NCBI GenBank assembly: GCA_017626625.1
Contig: JAGAIK010000558.1
Location: forward strand, 1 to 7,192
Source of the DNA: Roseburia sp.
GTDB taxonomy: Bacteria > Bacillota > Clostridia > Lachnospirales > Lachnospiraceae
DNA length: 7,192 nucleotides
Direction of reading: 5' to 3'
In this document: positions 5,946 through 7,192 of the stretch, piece by piece
How the letters are laid out: every line of letters begins with the position of its first letter
Position numbering within the stretch: position 1 is the first letter of the stretch
Notes under the pieces: model-generated
Databases searched by the model: none
Told to the model about the DNA's origin: nothing
The model's input: only the letters and a program-made list of their open reading frames with translations
Position numbers and translations under genes: made by a program

Positions 5946-6815
5946 CTAAAACAGGCTTATCTGCTCATATTCCCCCCTGTCCTCAAACTCATGCAGGTAC
6001 GCAAATACCTTCTCTGCGTCACATTCTATCCCGTGGGCGGCACAGGTGCTGTAAAAAATCTCCTCCAGCATCTTTGCATTGTCACTTGCAATTTCATAAG
6101 CATAGCCGTATTTCCGGTGATATCTCCCCTTCATTCCCGGAAAGTGCTGTTCTAGCGCCCGGTAAAAATATTCCCGGTCTCCCTCCCTTAAGGTCACGCC
6201 CATTCCAAAATTGACAATGCCATACACCTTCGCCTCGATACAGTAATCCAAAATCCCCTCTAAATTTTCCCTCGTATCATTGATAAAAGGCAGGATAGGG
6301 CAAATCCACACCACCGTGGGAATGCCGTTTTCCTGAAAAATCTTAAGAGCCTCCACCCGCCTTTTTGTGGTGCAGACATTCGGCTCCACTATCCGGCACA
6401 AGGCTTCATCATAAGTAGTCAGCGTCATCTGCACCACACATTTTGCCTTTTGATGAATCCTTTTGAGCAAATCCAAATCCCGCAAGATACGGTCAGACTT
6501 TGTCTGAATGGCAATGCCAAACCCGTAACGCTCAATGACCTCAAGACACTTCCTCGTCAGTCCCAACTCTTCCTCGCAGTGCATATAAGGGTCGCACATA
6601 GCCCCTGTTCCAATCATACAGCGTTTCCGCTTTGCCCGCAGCGCCCGCTCTAACAGCTCCGGCGCATTCCGCTTCACCTCAATATCCTCAAATTCATGAG
6701 TAAACCCATAACATTTGCTCCTGCTGTCGCAGTAAATACAGCCATGGGTACAGCCCCTGTAAATATTCATGCCTTTGCGGGCGGAAAGAATGCCCTTTGC
6801 CTCTACAAAATGCAA
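5946..6815 (-). CDS. SPL-family radical SAM protein (SplB-like, COG1533 type)
   Basis: A radical S-adenosylmethionine enzyme of 289 residues. The cluster motif is CTHGCIYC with Cys22, Cys26 and Cys29 (CxxxCxxC), which should bind the [4Fe-4S] cluster; YRGC before it and GTGAMCDPY (69-77) are family blocks shared with spore photoproduct lyase relatives. Further conserved-looking stretches are GIAIQTKSDRILRDLDLL (100-117) and the CPILPFIND segment (172-180). Such proteins are often labelled 'DNA repair photolyase', but most lack tested activity, and this one is shorter than true spore photoproduct lyase (~340 residues), so I leave the reaction open. Extra cysteines at 66, 74 and 80 might hold a second metal; speculative. 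The start is TTG 6815: GAGGGAG lies 7 nt upstream, and the first internal ATG (codon 16) is only six residues before the first cluster cysteine. The gene stands alone between a hairpin-rich gap and the chemoreceptor promoter. Its 3' end is duplicated downstream. Confidence 0.92.
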   Translation of the reverse strand: MHFVEAKGILSARKGMNIYRGCTHGCIYCDSRSKCYGFTHEFEDIEVKRNAPELLERALRAKRKRCMIGTGAMCDPYMHCEEELGLTRKCLEVIERYGFGIAIQTKSDRILRDLDLLKRIHQKAKCVVQMTLTTYDEALCRIVEPNVCTTKRRVEALKIFQENGIPTVVWICPILPFINDTRENLEGILDYCIEAKVYGIVNFGMGVTLREGDREYFYRALEQHFPGMKGRYHRKYGYAYEIASDNAKMLEEIFYSTCAAHGIECDAEKVFAYLHEFEDRGEYEQISLF

Positions 6816-6822
6816 TTTATTT

Positions 6823-6829
6823 CTCCCTC
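6823..6829 (-). promoter_or_regulatory. Ribosome binding site deciding the TTG start of the radical SAM gene
   Basis: GAGGGAG on the minus strand sits 7 nt before TTG 6815. The spacing is ideal, and no in-frame ATG lies nearby, so the rare TTG start is preferred. A weak start could keep expression low. Confidence 0.65.
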
Positions 6830-6862
6830 TGTTTTTTCCGGTCTATTGTCCCGTTGATTACA

Positions 6863-6905
6863 GTAAAACTCCCGGTCTGCCATGCCGTCAGACCGGACAT
6901 TTTAC
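6863..6905. terminator. Possible bidirectional hairpin terminator after the MATE gene
   Basis: CCGGTCTG (6872-6879) and CAGACCGG (6889-6896) form a perfect 8-bp GC-rich stem with a 9-nt loop. Outside a 3-base mismatch on each side, GTAAAA (6863-6868) pairs with TTTTAC (6900-6905). Read on the minus strand, a short TTTT tract follows the stem after GAG, so it may end the MATE transcript before the radical SAM gene. The U tract is short and offset, hence moderate confidence. It lies 48-90 bp before the TTG start. Confidence 0.5.
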
Positions 6906-6938
6906 CTGATACTCCATGTGTCTGTACCAGTTTATCAC

Positions 6939-6970
6939 AGGAAATATGACAACAGTCTGTCATATTTCCT
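6939..6970. repeat. Perfect 13-bp inverted repeat spanning the MATE stop codon
   Basis: AGGAAATATGACA (6939-6951) is mirrored exactly by TGTCATATTTCCT (6958-6970) around a 6-nt loop, ACAGTC. The TGA stop of the MATE gene (6962-6960) lies in the right arm. No U tract follows on either strand, so it is not a canonical terminator by itself. It could be an mRNA-end stabiliser, the first part of a two-hairpin terminator, or a dimeric protein site. Confidence 0.65.
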
Positions 6971-7192
6971 CCTGCGCCTTTAAACTCTGCATCCAGCCCC
7001 GTCTTTTAAATACCACAAGAGAGATGATAAGCCGTACGCATTCCTCCAAAGACAGGAAGAAATACACATAGGAAATGGGAAGTTTCAGGACAAAGGCGGT
7101 GAGCAGTCCCACCGGAACACCCACACACCAGGTTCCAATGAGGTCGATTGCCAGTGTATAGTTGGTCTTTCCGCCGCTGCGCAAAATCCCTC
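6960..7192 (-). CDS. MATE-family multidrug/sodium efflux transporter, C-terminal fragment (5' end off right edge)
   Basis: The last 76 residues of an inner-membrane antiporter. The fragment begins GILRSGGKTN, the loop typical of MATE proteins (GILRAGGDT in many relatives). It continues with two hydrophobic helices, about IDLIGTWCVGVPVGLLTAFVL and PISYVYFFLSLEE, then the C-terminal ECVRLIISLVVFKRRGW motif seen at the end of the family before the basic tail WMQSLKAQEEI. Family membership rests on these features only, since the rest of the protein (~370 residues) is outside the window. The frame stays open to the right edge, so a TTG at 7184 is internal and not a start. The substrate cannot be told. 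It is the most upstream gene here and probably ends at the two hairpins that follow. Confidence 0.85.
   Translation of the reverse strand, partial: GILRSGGKTNYTLAIDLIGTWCVGVPVGLLTAFVLKLPISYVYFFLSLEECVRLIISLVVFKRRGWMQSLKAQEEI

Noticed and set aside
5879..5976. Two-unit repeat as the start of a CRISPR array
   Set aside because: Only two copies exist, one is inside a coding region, and the spacer is itself similar to the gene; a 3'-end duplication explains it.
5946..6815. Calling the radical SAM gene spore photoproduct lyase (splB)
   Set aside because: The cluster motif and family fit, but the protein is shorter, and the wider family has many members without known DNA repair activity.

Overview
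The window reads as low-to-mid GC Firmicutes DNA, most likely from a motile gut clostridium of the Lachnospiraceae type. This is an inference from purine-rich GGAGG-type ribosome binding sites, GTG and TTG starts, the style of the protein sequences, and a chemoreceptor and MATE pump of clostridial type. No rRNA, tRNA, CRISPR array, insertion sequence or phage gene was seen. All six genes lie on the minus strand, so transcription runs from high to low coordinates.

In transcription order: (1) 7192-6960 is the C-terminal tail of a MATE-family exporter, cut by the right edge. Its stop codon lies inside a perfect 13-bp inverted repeat, and a second GC-rich hairpin follows. (2) 6815-5946 is an SPL-type radical SAM protein of 289 residues with a TTG start. 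A diverged second copy of its last ~67 bp follows its stop codon. (3) 5721-4240 is a chemoreceptor with six predicted membrane helices and no evident HAMP or large extracellular sensor. It has a good sigma-70-type promoter and a leader that can form a long RNA stem. (4) 4247-2997 is an AraC-family regulator whose start overlaps the end of the chemoreceptor (ATGAATGA), so the two are probably translationally coupled. (5) 2851-1370 is a GPH-family sugar:cation symporter. (6) 1329-1 is the N-terminal 443 residues of a GH2 glycosidase, cut by the left edge after its acid/base glutamate.

The simplest reading of 5721-1 is a glycoside sensing, uptake and hydrolysis locus. The AraC protein would respond to a sugar or glycoside and activate the symporter-glycosidase operon. 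Two 12-bp direct repeats 20 bp apart sit just upstream of that operon's weak-looking promoter, at class II activator geometry, and are the likely operator. The symporter imports the intact glycoside and the GH2 enzyme (beta-galactosidase-like or beta-glucuronidase-like) cleaves it in the cytoplasm. The chemoreceptor coupled to the regulator is the unusual part: it suggests that movement towards, or membrane sensing of, the same nutrient is wired to the catabolic switch. The MATE and radical SAM genes look like unrelated neighbours.
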